NCBI GenBank assembly: GCA_028285595.1
Contig: JANQOW010000052.1
Coordinates: 1-64,000 of the forward strand
Length of the DNA stretch: 64,000 nucleotides
Direction of reading: 5' to 3'
From: Hyphomicrobiales bacterium
Lineage (GTDB): Bacteria > Pseudomonadota > Alphaproteobacteria > Rhizobiales > CAJQND01
The translations under genes were made by a program, and so were the position numbers. Every line of letters starts with the position of its first letter. Positions within the stretch are counted from its first letter, which is position 1. This document shows, in pieces, positions 53,069 through 61,526 of the stretch. A model generated the notes under the pieces. It was not told the DNA's origin. It ran no database searches and saw nothing but the letters and a program-made list of their open reading frames with translations.

Positions 53069-54436
53069 ATGACCGCCCGCGTATTGGTCGTCGATGATAT
53101 TGTGGCGAACGTGAAGCTGCTTGAAGCCAAGCTGCGCGCCGAGTATTTCGAGGTGGTTACGGCCATGAACGGCCCGGCCGCCCTGGAAATCATCCAATCG
53201 GAAAAGCCCGACATCGTGCTGCTGGACGTGATGATGCCCGGCATGGACGGCATTGAAGTGTGCCGCCGCATTAAGGGCAACCCTCAACACAACCATATTC
53301 CGGTGGTGATGGTGACCGCGCTGGATTCGCCTGAAGACCGGGTGCGCGGCATTGAGGCGGGCGCCGATGACTTCCTCACCAAGCCGGTCAACGATGTGGC
53401 CTTGTTCTGCCGCGTGCGCAGCCTGTTGCGCTTGAAGATGCTCACCGATGAGCTGCGCGCTCGCGCTGACACCAGCGAGGCCGCGGGCCTGGCTGAGCAG
53501 ATTGAGGCGGAATACATCCAGAACCCCGGCCGCATTCTGCTGGTGGATGATCTGGATATGTCCGTGGAGCGCATTCGCGGGTCGCTTCAGGGGATCTATG
53601 ACGTGACCCCGGTGGAAGACCCGCAAAGCGCTCTGTTTGAGGCCGCTGAGAACCCATACGATCTGATCGTGGTGAGCCTGGATCTTGAGAATTTTGACGG
53701 GCTTCGGCTTTGCTCGCAAATCCGCTCACTGGAGCGCACGCGGCAAATCCCGGTTCTGGTGTTAGTGGAACCCGATCAGGACGACAAGCTGATGCGCGGC
53801 CTGGATATGGGCGTGAACGACTACCTTGTGCGCCCGGTGGACCGCAACGAACTTCATGCCCGCGTGAAAAGTCAGATCCGCCGCTGGCGGTATACCCAGA
53901 AGCTGCGCCAGAGCGTTCAGGAATCCATCGAACTGGCCGTAACCGATCCGCTGACCGGCCTTCACAACCGGCGCTATCTGGAAACCCATTTGAGCGGTCT
54001 GGTGGACAAGGTGGGCAATCGCGGCAAGGCGCTGACGATCCTCGCCCTCGACATTGATCACTTCAAAAGCATCAACGACACGTTCGGCCACGATGTGGGC
54101 GATCGGGTGCTGCAGGAATTTGCCCAGCGGGTGCAGACGGAAGTGCGCGGGTTGGATCTCGTCTCGCGGACCGGCGGGGAGGAGTTCATCGTCGTCCTGC
54201 CTTACACAAACACCGATCAGGCACGTCTGATTGCAGAGCGTATCCGCGAATCTGTGAGCAAGCAGCAGTTTGAGGCTGGCGGCGATTGTGAGCCGCTGGA
54301 TGTGACCGTTTCAATCGGGGTCTCTGCCCTGGACGATCCTTTGGATCAGCCCGATGACCTCTTAAAGCGCGCTGACCTTGCCCTTTATGACGCCAAGCGG
54401 GGCGGGCGCAACCGCGTTATCTACAACGCGGCGTGA
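53069..54436 (+). CDS. pleD: Diguanylate cyclase response regulator PleD
   Basis: 455 residues with the PleD layout: receiver 1 (1-120, D53 in IVLLDVMMPGMDG), degenerate receiver 2 (~150-275, acceptor region VVSLDLENFDG), and a GGDEF domain (~290-455). The active-site motif is GGEEF (~369), and the inhibitory I-site RGLD lies five residues before it, so feedback inhibition by c-di-GMP is expected. PleD makes c-di-GMP at the stalked-type pole when phosphorylated by DivJ-type kinases. Confidence 0.96.
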   Translation: MTARVLVVDDIVANVKLLEAKLRAEYFEVVTAMNGPAALEIIQSEKPDIVLLDVMMPGMDGIEVCRRIKGNPQHNHIPVVMVTALDSPEDRVRGIEAGADDFLTKPVNDVALFCRVRSLLRLKMLTDELRARADTSEAAGLAEQIEAEYIQNPGRILLVDDLDMSVERIRGSLQGIYDVTPVEDPQSALFEAAENPYDLIVVSLDLENFDGLRLCSQIRSLERTRQIPVLVLVEPDQDDKLMRGLDMGVNDYLVRPVDRNELHARVKSQIRRWRYTQKLRQSVQESIELAVTDPLTGLHNRRYLETHLSGLVDKVGNRGKALTILALDIDHFKSINDTFGHDVGDRVLQEFAQRVQTEVRGLDLVSRTGGEEFIVVLPYTNTDQARLIAERIRESVSKQQFEAGGDCEPLDVTVSIGVSALDDPLDQPDDLLKRADLALYDAKRGGRNRVIYNAA

Positions 54437-54605
54437 GGCAAAATTAACCTTCGTTAACCGATTTTGGTCCGGTTCCGCCACGAATTGGGCGGCTATAGGG
54501 GCCTGCGGCGCCCAGTAAGGTTAACATTTTACTAATTTACCCGCCGTATTGGCGTTAACCATTTGTTTTTGTTGTGATTCTTCGGTCTCGCCGTATATTC
54601 ACCCT
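54437..54605 (+). promoter_or_regulatory. TTAACC half-sites and candidate promoter downstream of pleD
   Basis: TTAACC occurs at 54444 and 54454 (one helical turn apart), TTAACAT at 54521 and TTAACCAT at 54555; the last matches the CtrA half-site. A -35-like TTGTGA (54572-54577), 16-bp spacer and -10-like TATATT (54594-54599) follow. Together these could place the downstream RNA under CtrA control, which would be notable next to divK-pleD. Confidence 0.45.
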
Positions 54606-54887
54606 CAGCTACGGCTGAGAAGGGCGGGGGAACTCTTTGAGGGATGCGACGACAAGAGAAGACCTTAATCCTGGCCTCCGGTTGGGCGAGTCTTCCGAAA
54701 GTTTGAACATTCCTTAGCCTCTTCGGTCAGCGCGTGGTGTCGGTTTGCCCCTTGGCGTTCAGGTCCGCCGCATCTCCTGGCACCTTGGGGTTGGCCGGTC
54801 CGTCCGGTTGGAGTGGCCTCCTCGTATTAACCGTCTCGGACCGGCCCCTTATCAGAAGGGAGCGCCCCACCGGCGCTCCCTTTTTTT
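54606..54887 (+). ncRNA. Candidate structured small RNA, about 280 nt
   Basis: No protein-like frame explains this stretch. Structure is abundant: a CTCAGC/GCTGAG hairpin with TACG loop at 54604-54619, a long-range perfect 10-bp stem (GGCCGGTCCG at 54793-54802 with CGGACCGGCC at 54837-54846) enclosing a GGAG/CTCC hairpin, and a final perfect terminator. A promoter-like pair lies just upstream. A 20-codon frame (54644-54706) has GAGGG touching its ATG and is unlikely to be translated. I could not match it to tmRNA, 6S, SRP or RNase P RNA. Confidence 0.5.
54858..54887 (+). terminator. Strong rho-independent terminator
   Basis: GGGAGCGCC (54858-54866) pairs perfectly with GGCGCTCCC (54872-54880) around a 5-nt loop and is followed by seven T. 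It cannot serve pleD directly, being about 420 bp past its stop, which supports a separate transcript. Confidence 0.92.
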
Positions 54888-54900
54888 GTCCCGCAGCAGT

Positions 54901-54997
54901 CGTCATCCCGGAATTCTGCGTGAGCAAAATATCCGGGACCCAGAACCGCTTGCTCTGAGAGTTGCAGCCCTGGGTCCCCGCGTTCGCGGGGATGACG
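54901..54997. repeat. Dispersed palindromic repeat, copy 1
   Basis: Two facing units. Unit A (54901-54943) runs CGTCATCCCGG to CCGGGACCCAG with an internal hairpin. Unit B (54968-54997) is the reverse complement of CGTCATCCCCGCGAACGCGG plus GGACCCAGGG. Both units recur near topA (61712-61847). Each unit begins CGTCATCCC and ends GGGACCCAG, so the whole can fold into a large cruciform. Similar CGTCATCC...GGACCCA elements are widespread in alphaproteobacterial genomes. Confidence 0.85.
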
Positions 54998-55021
54998 TTG
55001 AGTGGTGCGGGGAGGCCCAAC

Positions 55022-55048
55022 AAAAAAGCACCGCCGGAGCGGTGCTTT
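55022..55048 (-). terminator. rpmG rho-independent terminator
   Basis: Read on the minus strand, GCACCGC and GCGGTGC (55028-55034 and 55039-55045, loop of 4, extended by A/T pairs) are followed by a run of T, visible as AAAAAA at 55022-55027. It lies 27 bp after the rpmG stop. Confidence 0.88.
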
Positions 55049-55074
55049 GAAACTTCAGATGAGGTCAGATCAGC

Positions 55075-55242
55075 TTACTTGATCTTGCCCTCTTTGAACT
55101 CCACGTGCTTACGGGCGATGGGATCGTACTTTTTGATCGTCATCTTCTCCGTCATGGTGCGGGTGTTCTTTTTGGTCACGTAGAAATAGCCGGTATCTGC
55201 CGTGCTGTTGAGGCGGATTTTGGCGGTTGTGGGTTTTGCCAT
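55075..55242 (-). CDS. rpmG: 50S ribosomal protein L33
   Basis: 55 residues from the ATG at 55242 ([20 protein letters not shown]); upstream in-frame codons are not conserved. The sequence [21 protein letters not shown] is the L33 core, and the protein is of the zinc-free type with no CxxC pairs. Location between pleD and the NUDIX-DUF983-rnr-topA run matches rhizobial gene order. It has its own terminator. Confidence 0.96.
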   Translation of the reverse strand: MAKPTTAKIRLNSTADTGYFYVTKKNTRTMTEKMTIKKYDPIARKHVEFKEGKIK

Positions 55243-55350
55243 TTTCAAAGCTCCTGTCGCCAAGCGGGCAATGAGACCTGCGGCGGGGTGAATTATGCTG
55301 CGGGATATGCGTCAGATAGCCTGTTCTGTCAAGAAGCAGACGGTCAACGT

Positions 55351-56094
55351 TTACAGGATTTCATTATACCAACTGTTACCGCGCTGATGCTGGAAGCTGA
55401 CCGGACCGCCAGGCGCGAGCCCCTTCGTTTGCCCCAGTTGCTCATCCAGCGATTTCAACACCTGACGGGTGATCCACGGCAGTTGCAGGTCCTCGGTGTC
55501 AGCGATGGTGAGCCAATGGACGTCCAGCAACTCGTCGGTGGAGCCGGCGGGGGCATCCAGATTGACCACATTCTCCGCATCAACCACGAAAAACCGGGTG
55601 TCGAACCGGCGAATGCGCCCGGGCGGGGTGATCGCGCGGGCAATGTAGCGCACAGGCGCCAGGGCAGGGCGCAGGCCCGTTGCCAGAAACTGAGCCCAGT
55701 CCGGATGCCGTGACGCCACGCGGCCCTCAGCCTCGGTGCCGACGATGAGACCGGTTTCTTCAAAGGTCTCGCGCAAGGCCGCCATGGCCAGGGCTCTGGC
55801 GCGCCCGCTTGACGGGGTGCCGCGCATGCGGGTGAGGAGTTTGCGTTCCACCTCAGGATCGAGCGGGCTTGCCGGTTTTACCCTGCTGTCGGCCGCATCC
55901 ACACGTCCGCCTGGGAACACGAAGACGCCGGGCATGAACGCGTGGTTCTCGCTGCGCTTGCCCATGAGCACGCGCGGCGTGGTCCCATCTCGGCGCACCA
56001 TGATCAACGTGGCCGCATCACGGGGTTTAAGCGCCGGGCCGTCAACCTTGGCGGCGACGCCCTTGCCGGAGTGGGGCCGTTCGACAATCTTCAT
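55351..56094 (-). CDS. NUDIX hydrolase
   Basis: 247 residues. The N-terminal block MKIVERPHSGKG, DAATLIMVRRDGTTPRVLMGKRSENHAFMPGVFVFPGGRVD leads to the Nudix core ALAMAALRETFEETGLIVG (REx2EExG). The long insertion between GGRVD and the RE helix matches the NUDT19-like/NTP-hydrolase group common in Alphaproteobacteria. Substrates could be nucleoside diphosphate derivatives or CoA compounds. It lies in the rnr-topA run, between rpmG and a DUF983 gene. Confidence 0.9.
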   Translation of the reverse strand: MKIVERPHSGKGVAAKVDGPALKPRDAATLIMVRRDGTTPRVLMGKRSENHAFMPGVFVFPGGRVDAADSRVKPASPLDPEVERKLLTRMRGTPSSGRARALAMAALRETFEETGLIVGTEAEGRVASRHPDWAQFLATGLRPALAPVRYIARAITPPGRIRRFDTRFFVVDAENVVNLDAPAGSTDELLDVHWLTIADTEDLQLPWITRQVLKSLDEQLGQTKGLAPGGPVSFQHQRGNSWYNEIL

Positions 56095-56139
56095 GGGTTC
56101 TCTTTCAAGCGCATCAGGCTTGCGCTTTAACTGGCAGGC

Positions 56140-56565
56140 TCAGGTGCTTGTGTCCAGCGCCTTTTGCGCGGTGGGGGCGCCCTCAAAGCCGTGCATCTTG
56201 AGCGCCCACTGCAAACCGACCACCGCCCCCTTCACCCTGGGCAGCAGGGCCACGGTCAACAGAGCCAGCACCGGAGCCCAAACGGCGAATTGCAGCCAGA
56301 GGTCGGGCTCGTAAAACCGTTCGATCAGCATGATGGGGGGGAACAGAATATGGCCCACCAGAAAGATGGTCAGATAGGCCGGAGCATCGTCGGCCCTGTG
56401 GTGGTGCAGTTCCTCACCGCAATGGGGGCACGCATCAGCCACTTTAAGAAAGCGGTTGAAGAGTTTGCCCTTGCCGCATTGCGGGCAGCGCAGCATGAAG
56501 CCGCGCCACATTGCGCGCCACGGGCTGCGCTTGTCTATCGGTTGTTCTTGTTCGTACACCTTCAT
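56140..56565 (-). CDS. DUF983 membrane protein
   Basis: 141 residues from the ATG at 56565; a TTG at 56607 would add 14 residues. A zinc-ribbon-like four-Cys site (LRCPQCGKGKLF and DACPHCGEELHHHRADD) is followed by two hydrophobic helices (AYLTIFLVGHILFPPIMLI, LQFAVWAPVLALLTVALL). DUF983 proteins are small inner-membrane proteins of unknown function, often near rnr or cytochrome-oxidase genes. Co-orientation and 38-80 bp gaps suggest a single transcript with rnr. Confidence 0.88.
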   Translation of the reverse strand: MKVYEQEQPIDKRSPWRAMWRGFMLRCPQCGKGKLFNRFLKVADACPHCGEELHHHRADDAPAYLTIFLVGHILFPPIMLIERFYEPDLWLQFAVWAPVLALLTVALLPRVKGAVVGLQWALKMHGFEGAPTAQKALDTST

Positions 56566-56645
56566 AGGACCAATGTGGTCAGAAGTGCTCTGATTGGAAG
56601 TTGCCAAAGCCGCGCAGTGTCATTTTGACGCCGATAACGCGGCTC

Positions 56646-58919
56646 TTAGCGGCGTCCGCGGCGCTTGGGTGGCCGGCGCTTGGGTGGAGCGCGGCGGCGG
56701 CGCTCTGCCGGCTTACCTTTGCGGCCTTCGCTGAGCATCTCAAACCGCAAACCGCCGGCCAGAGGCGTAACCTCCATCAAGCGCACATCGACCGTGTCGC
56801 CCATGCGGAAGGTCTCGCCGGTTTTCTCCCCCACCAGCGCCTGAGCGGCTTCATCATGCACAAAGTAGTCGCCCAAAAGAGTGCTGGCAGGAACAAAGCC
56901 GTCCGCACCGGTCTCGTTGAGGCGCACGAAGAGGCCGGCGCGGGTGATGCCGGAGATGCGCCCGCGGAAGCTGCCACCCACATGCTCCGACAGCCAGGCC
57001 GCCATCAGCCGGTCGACCGTCTGGCGTTCAGCGGCCATGGAACGGCGCTCCGCGTTGGAGATCACTTCCGCGGTTTGTTCCAGCCCGGCAATGTCGTCAT
57101 CCGACAAGCCGCCTTCGCCGAGGTTCAGGGCTGAGACCAACGCGCGGTGGATCAACAGGTCCGCATAGCGCCGGATGGGCGAGGTGAAATGGGCATAGCG
57201 GCGCAGGTTCAGGCCGAAGTGACCTGCGTCCAGCGCCGAATACACCGCCTGGGCCTGGCTGCGCAGCACCATCTCGTTGACCATGTGCTCGGTCTCTTTG
57301 CCCTTCACCTGCTCCAGGATGCGGTTGAAATCCTTCGGCTTCATCACCTGACCCTTGGCAAGGTTGATGCCGATGGTCTGGAGAAACTCGCGCAGACCCG
57401 TCACCTTCTCCTGCGACGGCGCCTCATGGAGGCGGTAGACCAGAGGCGAGCGCTTTTGCTCCAGGGTCTCTGCCGCGCACACATTGGCCTGGATCATGAA
57501 CTCTTCAATGAGCTTATGGGCATCGAAGCGGGCCGGGGTGACGATGCGGTCGATGGAGCCGTCCTCCTTCAGGAGAACCTTGCGCTCGGGCAACTCCAAG
57601 TCCAGCGGCTGACGCCGGGTCCGTGCCTTGTCCAGGGCCCGGTACGCCGCCCAGAGCGGTTTGAGGACCGGCTCAACCAGAGGCGCGCTGTCTTCATCCG
57701 CATTGCCGTCGATCGCGGCTTGCGCCTGTTCGTAAGAGAGCTTGGCATGAGAGCGCATGAGGACACGCTCGAAGCTGTGAGATTTCTTGCTGCCGGATTT
57801 GTCGAAGATCATGGTGACGGCAAGGGCCGGGCGGTCTTCGTTTTCGCGCAGCGAGCACAGATCGTTGGAGATCCGTTCCGGCAGCATGGGCACCACGCGG
57901 TCGGGGAAATAGGTGGAGTTGCCGCGTTCGCGGGCTTCCCGGTCGAGCTCGGAGGCCGGCCTCACATACCAAGAGACATCGGCAATGGCGACCATGACGC
58001 GAAAGCCGCCTTTATTGCTCTCATCGCTGTCGGCTTCCGCCCACACCGCATCGTCATGGTCACGGGCGTCCGGCGGGTCGATGGTGATGAGCGGCACCTG
58101 CCGCACGTCCGTGCGCCCCTTTGCGGTGACCGGTTTCAGGGCGGCGACTTCCGCCTCGATCTTTTCAGAGAAGCTGTCGCGGATGCCCTGCTCGTGCAGG
58201 GCAATCAGGGAGATGTTGCGCTGGTCGTCGATCTGGCCCAGGCGCTCGCGCACCCTGGCCCCGCGCAAACCCCTGCCGCGGTCACGGGTGAGCTCTGCCG
58301 CCACAAGCTCGCCATGCTCAGCGCCATGGTCGTCGCCTGGGGCCACGGCCAGGTTGGAGCGGGCCTTGCGGTCGACGGGTGCGATCTGCATCTCATCGCC
58401 ATGCTTCTGGAACACCCCGATAATGCGCCGTGCGCCACCCTCCAGCCGGCGGATGACGGTGGCCTCGAAGGGGTAGTCCGGATCATTGGTCTTGGCCACG
58501 CGGATCAACACGCGGTCTCCCGGGCCCGGCGGCTGTTGGGCCGCATCGTGGCCTTTGGCCTTGCGCATCTTGATGAGAATGCGCGGCGGATCCGCCGGGC
58601 TGTCTGTTGACCAGTTGGCGGGCTGGCCGATCACTTCGCCATCGGCATCGATCTCGACAATCTCAGCCACGATCACCGGCGGCAACTGGGTGGGGTCCTG
58701 CAGGCGGCGGGAGCGTTTCTCCAACAGACCGCGTTCGGTCATGTCTTTCAGCAGGCGTTTCAGCGGAATGCGTTGCGCGCCCTTAATCCCAAAGTGCCGC
58801 GAGATCTCGCGTTTGCCCACCTTGCCCGTGCTGGACTGGATAAACTGCAGGATCTGCTCTTCGCTCGGAATAGCGGGGGCAGCTTCGGCGCGGCGTGCTT
58901 TCTTCGTGGACTTGGCCAA
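56646..58919 (-). CDS. rnr: Ribonuclease R
   Basis: 757 residues. Domain order: helix-turn-helix (EQILQFIQSSTGKVGKREISRHFG), cold-shock RNA-binding region, RNB catalytic domain with DPPDARDHDDAVWAEAD (Mg-binding Asp residues) and RYAHFTSPIRRYADLLIHRAL, then an S1 domain (GSFRGRISGITRAGLFVRL). It ends in an Arg/Lys/Pro-rich tail (RRRRAPPKRRPPKRRGRR). RNase R degrades structured RNA 3' to 5'. It starts 3 bp after the topA stop, so both share a transcript. Confidence 0.95.
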   Translation of the reverse strand: MAKSTKKARRAEAAPAIPSEEQILQFIQSSTGKVGKREISRHFGIKGAQRIPLKRLLKDMTERGLLEKRSRRLQDPTQLPPVIVAEIVEIDADGEVIGQPANWSTDSPADPPRILIKMRKAKGHDAAQQPPGPGDRVLIRVAKTNDPDYPFEATVIRRLEGGARRIIGVFQKHGDEMQIAPVDRKARSNLAVAPGDDHGAEHGELVAAELTRDRGRGLRGARVRERLGQIDDQRNISLIALHEQGIRDSFSEKIEAEVAALKPVTAKGRTDVRQVPLITIDPPDARDHDDAVWAEADSDESNKGGFRVMVAIADVSWYVRPASELDREARERGNSTYFPDRVVPMLPERISNDLCSLRENEDRPALAVTMIFDKSGSKKSHSFERVLMRSHAKLSYEQAQAAIDGNADEDSAPLVEPVLKPLWAAYRALDKARTRRQPLDLELPERKVLLKEDGSIDRIVTPARFDAHKLIEEFMIQANVCAAETLEQKRSPLVYRLHEAPSQEKVTGLREFLQTIGINLAKGQVMKPKDFNRILEQVKGKETEHMVNEMVLRSQAQAVYSALDAGHFGLNLRRYAHFTSPIRRYADLLIHRALVSALNLGEGGLSDDDIAGLEQTAEVISNAERRSMAAERQTVDRLMAAWLSEHVGGSFRGRISGITRAGLFVRLNETGADGFVPASTLLGDYFVHDEAAQALVGEKTGETFRMGDTVDVRLMEVTPLAGGLRFEMLSEGRKGKPAERRRRAPPKRRPPKRRGRR

Positions 58920-58922
58920 GCC

Positions 58923-61526
58923 TTAAGCGGTTTCTGCCGCTTCAGCTGCGTCTTTGGTTTTTTTCTTGGCGGCCGTTTTCTTCTTTGCCGGCGCCTTCTT
59001 GCCCTTGGCGGCCTTAGCGGCGATCAGCTCCACCGCCTGCTCCATCGTGACTTCTTCGGGCTCCGTCCCCTTGGGCAGAGTGGCATTGGTGCGCTTGTGC
59101 TTCACGTAAGGCCCATAGCGCCCGTTCATCACATTCACCGGCCCGCCTTCGGTGGGGTGCTCGCCCAGCTCTTTGATGGTGCCGGACTTGCCGCCGCTCT
59201 TGGCCGCCTTTTCCGCAATCAACGTGACGGCGCGGTTGAGGCCGATGGTGAAGAGGTCTTCAAAGCTCTCGATATTCGCATAGGTGCCATCGTGCAGCAC
59301 AAAGGGCCCGTAGCGGCCGAGGCCTGCGGTGATGTCCTTGCCCGATTCTGGATGCTGACCCACCAGGCGCGGCAGGGAGAGCAGCTTCAACGCCAGCTCA
59401 AAGTCCACCTCATCGGTGGGGATGCGGCGTGGGATGCTGGCCCGCTTGGGCTTGGCGTCTTCCTCCAGCGTTCCGCCCAACTCAATGAAGGGGCCGAAGC
59501 GACCTTGCTTGAGCAGAACCGGAAAACCGGTGTCCGGATCAATGCCCAGCTCAATGCCTGTGGTGCTCATCGCCGCCTTCTTGGCAGCATCTTCGCCTTC
59601 TTCTTGTGTAAACTGGCGGGTGAAGCGGCATTCCGGATAGTTGGAGCAGCCCACAAAAGCGCCGAATTTGCCCACCTTCAAGGAGAGGCGGCCATCTTCG
59701 CAGTTGGGGCAGGCGCGCGGGTCAGAACCGTCTTCGGGCTGCGGGAACACATGCGGGCCGAGCAGCTCGTTCAAGGCGTCGAGCACTTGCGTGATGCGCA
59801 AGTCGGCGGTTTCGCCCACCGCATCTGAAAACTCGCGCCAGAACTCTTTCAGCACCTGTTTCCAGTCCAGCTCGCCTGCGGAAATCCGGTCGAGCTGTTC
59901 TTCCAGATTGGCGGTGAAGTCATATTCCACATAGCGCTGGAAGAAGCTTTCCAGAAACGCGGTGACCAGGCGCCCTTTGTCTTCGGGGATCAGGCGCTTT
60001 TTGTCCATGCGCACATATTCGCGGTTGCGCAAGGTGGTGAGGATCGCGGTGTAGGTGGACGGCCGGCCGATGCCCAGCTCTTCCATGCGCTTGATCAGCG
60101 TGGCCTCGGTGAAGCGGGGCGGGGGCTCGGTGAAGTGCTGCAAAGGCTCAAGCTTGACCAGGCCCACGGTCTCACCCTTGGTCATCTTCGGCAGGCGGCG
60201 GCTGTCTTCATCCTCGCCTTCATCGTCGCGGCCTTCCTGATAGAGCTTCAGGAAACCGTCAAACACGACCACCTGGCCGGTGGCGCGAAGCGTATAGCGT
60301 TTGCCGTCGGTCCCTTCGGTGATTACATCCGCGGTGGTGCGCTCAAAGTCGGCGCTTTCCATCTGGCTTGCCATGGTGCGCTTCCAGATGAGCTCGTAGA
60401 GCTTGAACTGCTCATCATCCAGCGCGCTGGAGACATCCTTGGGCCGGCGCCACAGGCGGGTGGGGCGGATGGCCTCGTGTGCCTCTTGGGCGTTCTTGGC
60501 CTTGGACTTGTAGATGCGCGGGGAGCTTGGCAGGTAGGGTTCGCCGAAATCGTCCTGGATGACGTTGCGGGCCTCGGCAATCGCCTCATTGGCAATTTGC
60601 ACCCCGTCGGTCCGCATATAGGTGATGAGGCCCGTGGTCTCGCCGTCCAGGCTGATGCCCTCATAGAGCTTTTGGGCAATCTGCATGGTGCGCGCAGACG
60701 AGAAGCCGAGCTTGCGGGAGGCTTCTTGCTGCAGGGTTGATGTGGTGAAGGGGGCCGCCGGATTGCGCTTGGCGGGTTTGGCTTCAACCGAATCCACCGT
60801 GTAGCGCCCCTCTTTGATGGCGCTCTCAATCGCCTTGGCGTCGGCTTCGGCGGGCACATCGAATTTGCCGAGCTTGGTGCCGTTTACGGCGTTGAGGCGG
60901 GCGCGGAAGGGTTTGTCTTCAGCAGTTCTGAGATCTGCCTCGATGGTCCAGTATTCTTGCGACTTGAACGCCTCGATCTCCAGTTCCCGGTCGCAGACCA
61001 GGCGCAAGGCCACCGATTGGACCCGGCCAGCCGAGCGCGAACCGGGCAGCTTGCGCCACAGCACCGGGCTTAAGGTGAACCCCACCAGATAGTCCAGCGC
61101 GCGTCGGGCGAGATAGGCCTCAACCAGGTCTTCATCCAGATCGCGGGCGTTTTCCATAGCCGACGTCACGGCCGTTTTGGTGATGGCGTTGAAGACGACG
61201 CGGGCGACGTCTTTATCTTTCAGAGCCCCTTTTTCGCGCAGGATGTCGAGCACGTGCCAGGAGATCGCTTCGCCTTCCCGGTCGGGGTCAGTGGCCAGAA
61301 TGAGCTTGTCGGCGTCCTTCAGGGCCTTGGCAATGTCGTTGACCCGCTGGCGCGACTTTGTGTCCATGTCCCAAACCATGGAAAAATCGTCGTCCGGTTT
61401 TACCGAACCATCTTTAGACGGCAAATCGCGCACATGCCCATAGGATGCGAGCACGGTGTAATCCGATCCCAGATACTTGTTTATTGTTTTGGCTTTGGCC
61501 GGGGACTCGACGACGACAACGTTCAT
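58923..61526 (-). CDS. topA: DNA topoisomerase I
   Basis: 867 residues, type IA. Toprim domain (VVVESPAKAKTINKYLG, LATDPDREGEAISWHVL), active-site Tyr in TGLITYMRTDGVQIANEAI, and a C-terminal four-Cys zinc motif (CPNCEDGRLSLKVGKFGAFVGCSNYPEC). Several topoisomerase C-terminal repeats follow (GRFGPFIELGG, LGRYGPFVLHDG, GRYGPYVKHKR). The end is Lys/Ala-rich (KKAPAKKKTAAKKKTKD). The Gly after TD is normal for rhizobial homologues. In many relatives dprA lies upstream; here a repeat-bearing gap and a flavin oxidoreductase gene are found instead. Confidence 0.96.
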   Translation of the reverse strand: MNVVVVESPAKAKTINKYLGSDYTVLASYGHVRDLPSKDGSVKPDDDFSMVWDMDTKSRQRVNDIAKALKDADKLILATDPDREGEAISWHVLDILREKGALKDKDVARVVFNAITKTAVTSAMENARDLDEDLVEAYLARRALDYLVGFTLSPVLWRKLPGSRSAGRVQSVALRLVCDRELEIEAFKSQEYWTIEADLRTAEDKPFRARLNAVNGTKLGKFDVPAEADAKAIESAIKEGRYTVDSVEAKPAKRNPAAPFTTSTLQQEASRKLGFSSARTMQIAQKLYEGISLDGETTGLITYMRTDGVQIANEAIAEARNVIQDDFGEPYLPSSPRIYKSKAKNAQEAHEAIRPTRLWRRPKDVSSALDDEQFKLYELIWKRTMASQMESADFERTTADVITEGTDGKRYTLRATGQVVVFDGFLKLYQEGRDDEGEDEDSRRLPKMTKGETVGLVKLEPLQHFTEPPPRFTEATLIKRMEELGIGRPSTYTAILTTLRNREYVRMDKKRLIPEDKGRLVTAFLESFFQRYVEYDFTANLEEQLDRISAGELDWKQVLKEFWREFSDAVGETADLRITQVLDALNELLGPHVFPQPEDGSDPRACPNCEDGRLSLKVGKFGAFVGCSNYPECRFTRQFTQEEGEDAAKKAAMSTTGIELGIDPDTGFPVLLKQGRFGPFIELGGTLEEDAKPKRASIPRRIPTDEVDFELALKLLSLPRLVGQHPESGKDITAGLGRYGPFVLHDGTYANIESFEDLFTIGLNRAVTLIAEKAAKSGGKSGTIKELGEHPTEGGPVNVMNGRYGPYVKHKRTNATLPKGTEPEEVTMEQAVELIAAKAAKGKKAPAKKKTAAKKKTKDAAEAAETA

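Noticed and set aside
54644-54706. 20-codon leader peptide frame in the candidate RNA
   Set aside because: GAGGG touches the ATG with no spacing, and no run of regulatory codons is present.
54727-55023. 98-codon leftward frame between pleD and rpmG
   Set aside because: Half of it is the dispersed repeat and the rest lies across the candidate RNA and its terminator; no ribosome site.
57147-58610. 487-codon rightward frame opposite rnr
   Set aside because: It lies wholly antisense to a clear RNase R gene, shows no domain, and is explained by codon bias in GC-rich DNA.
58773-59828. 351-codon rightward frame opposite rnr and topA
   Set aside because: Antisense shadow; it crosses the end of rnr into topA and has no recognisable domain.
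60590-60660. Gly in place of Ser after the TopA active-site TYMRTD as a mutation
   Set aside because: I recall the same TDG form in rhizobial TopA, and the active-site Tyr and Arg are intact.
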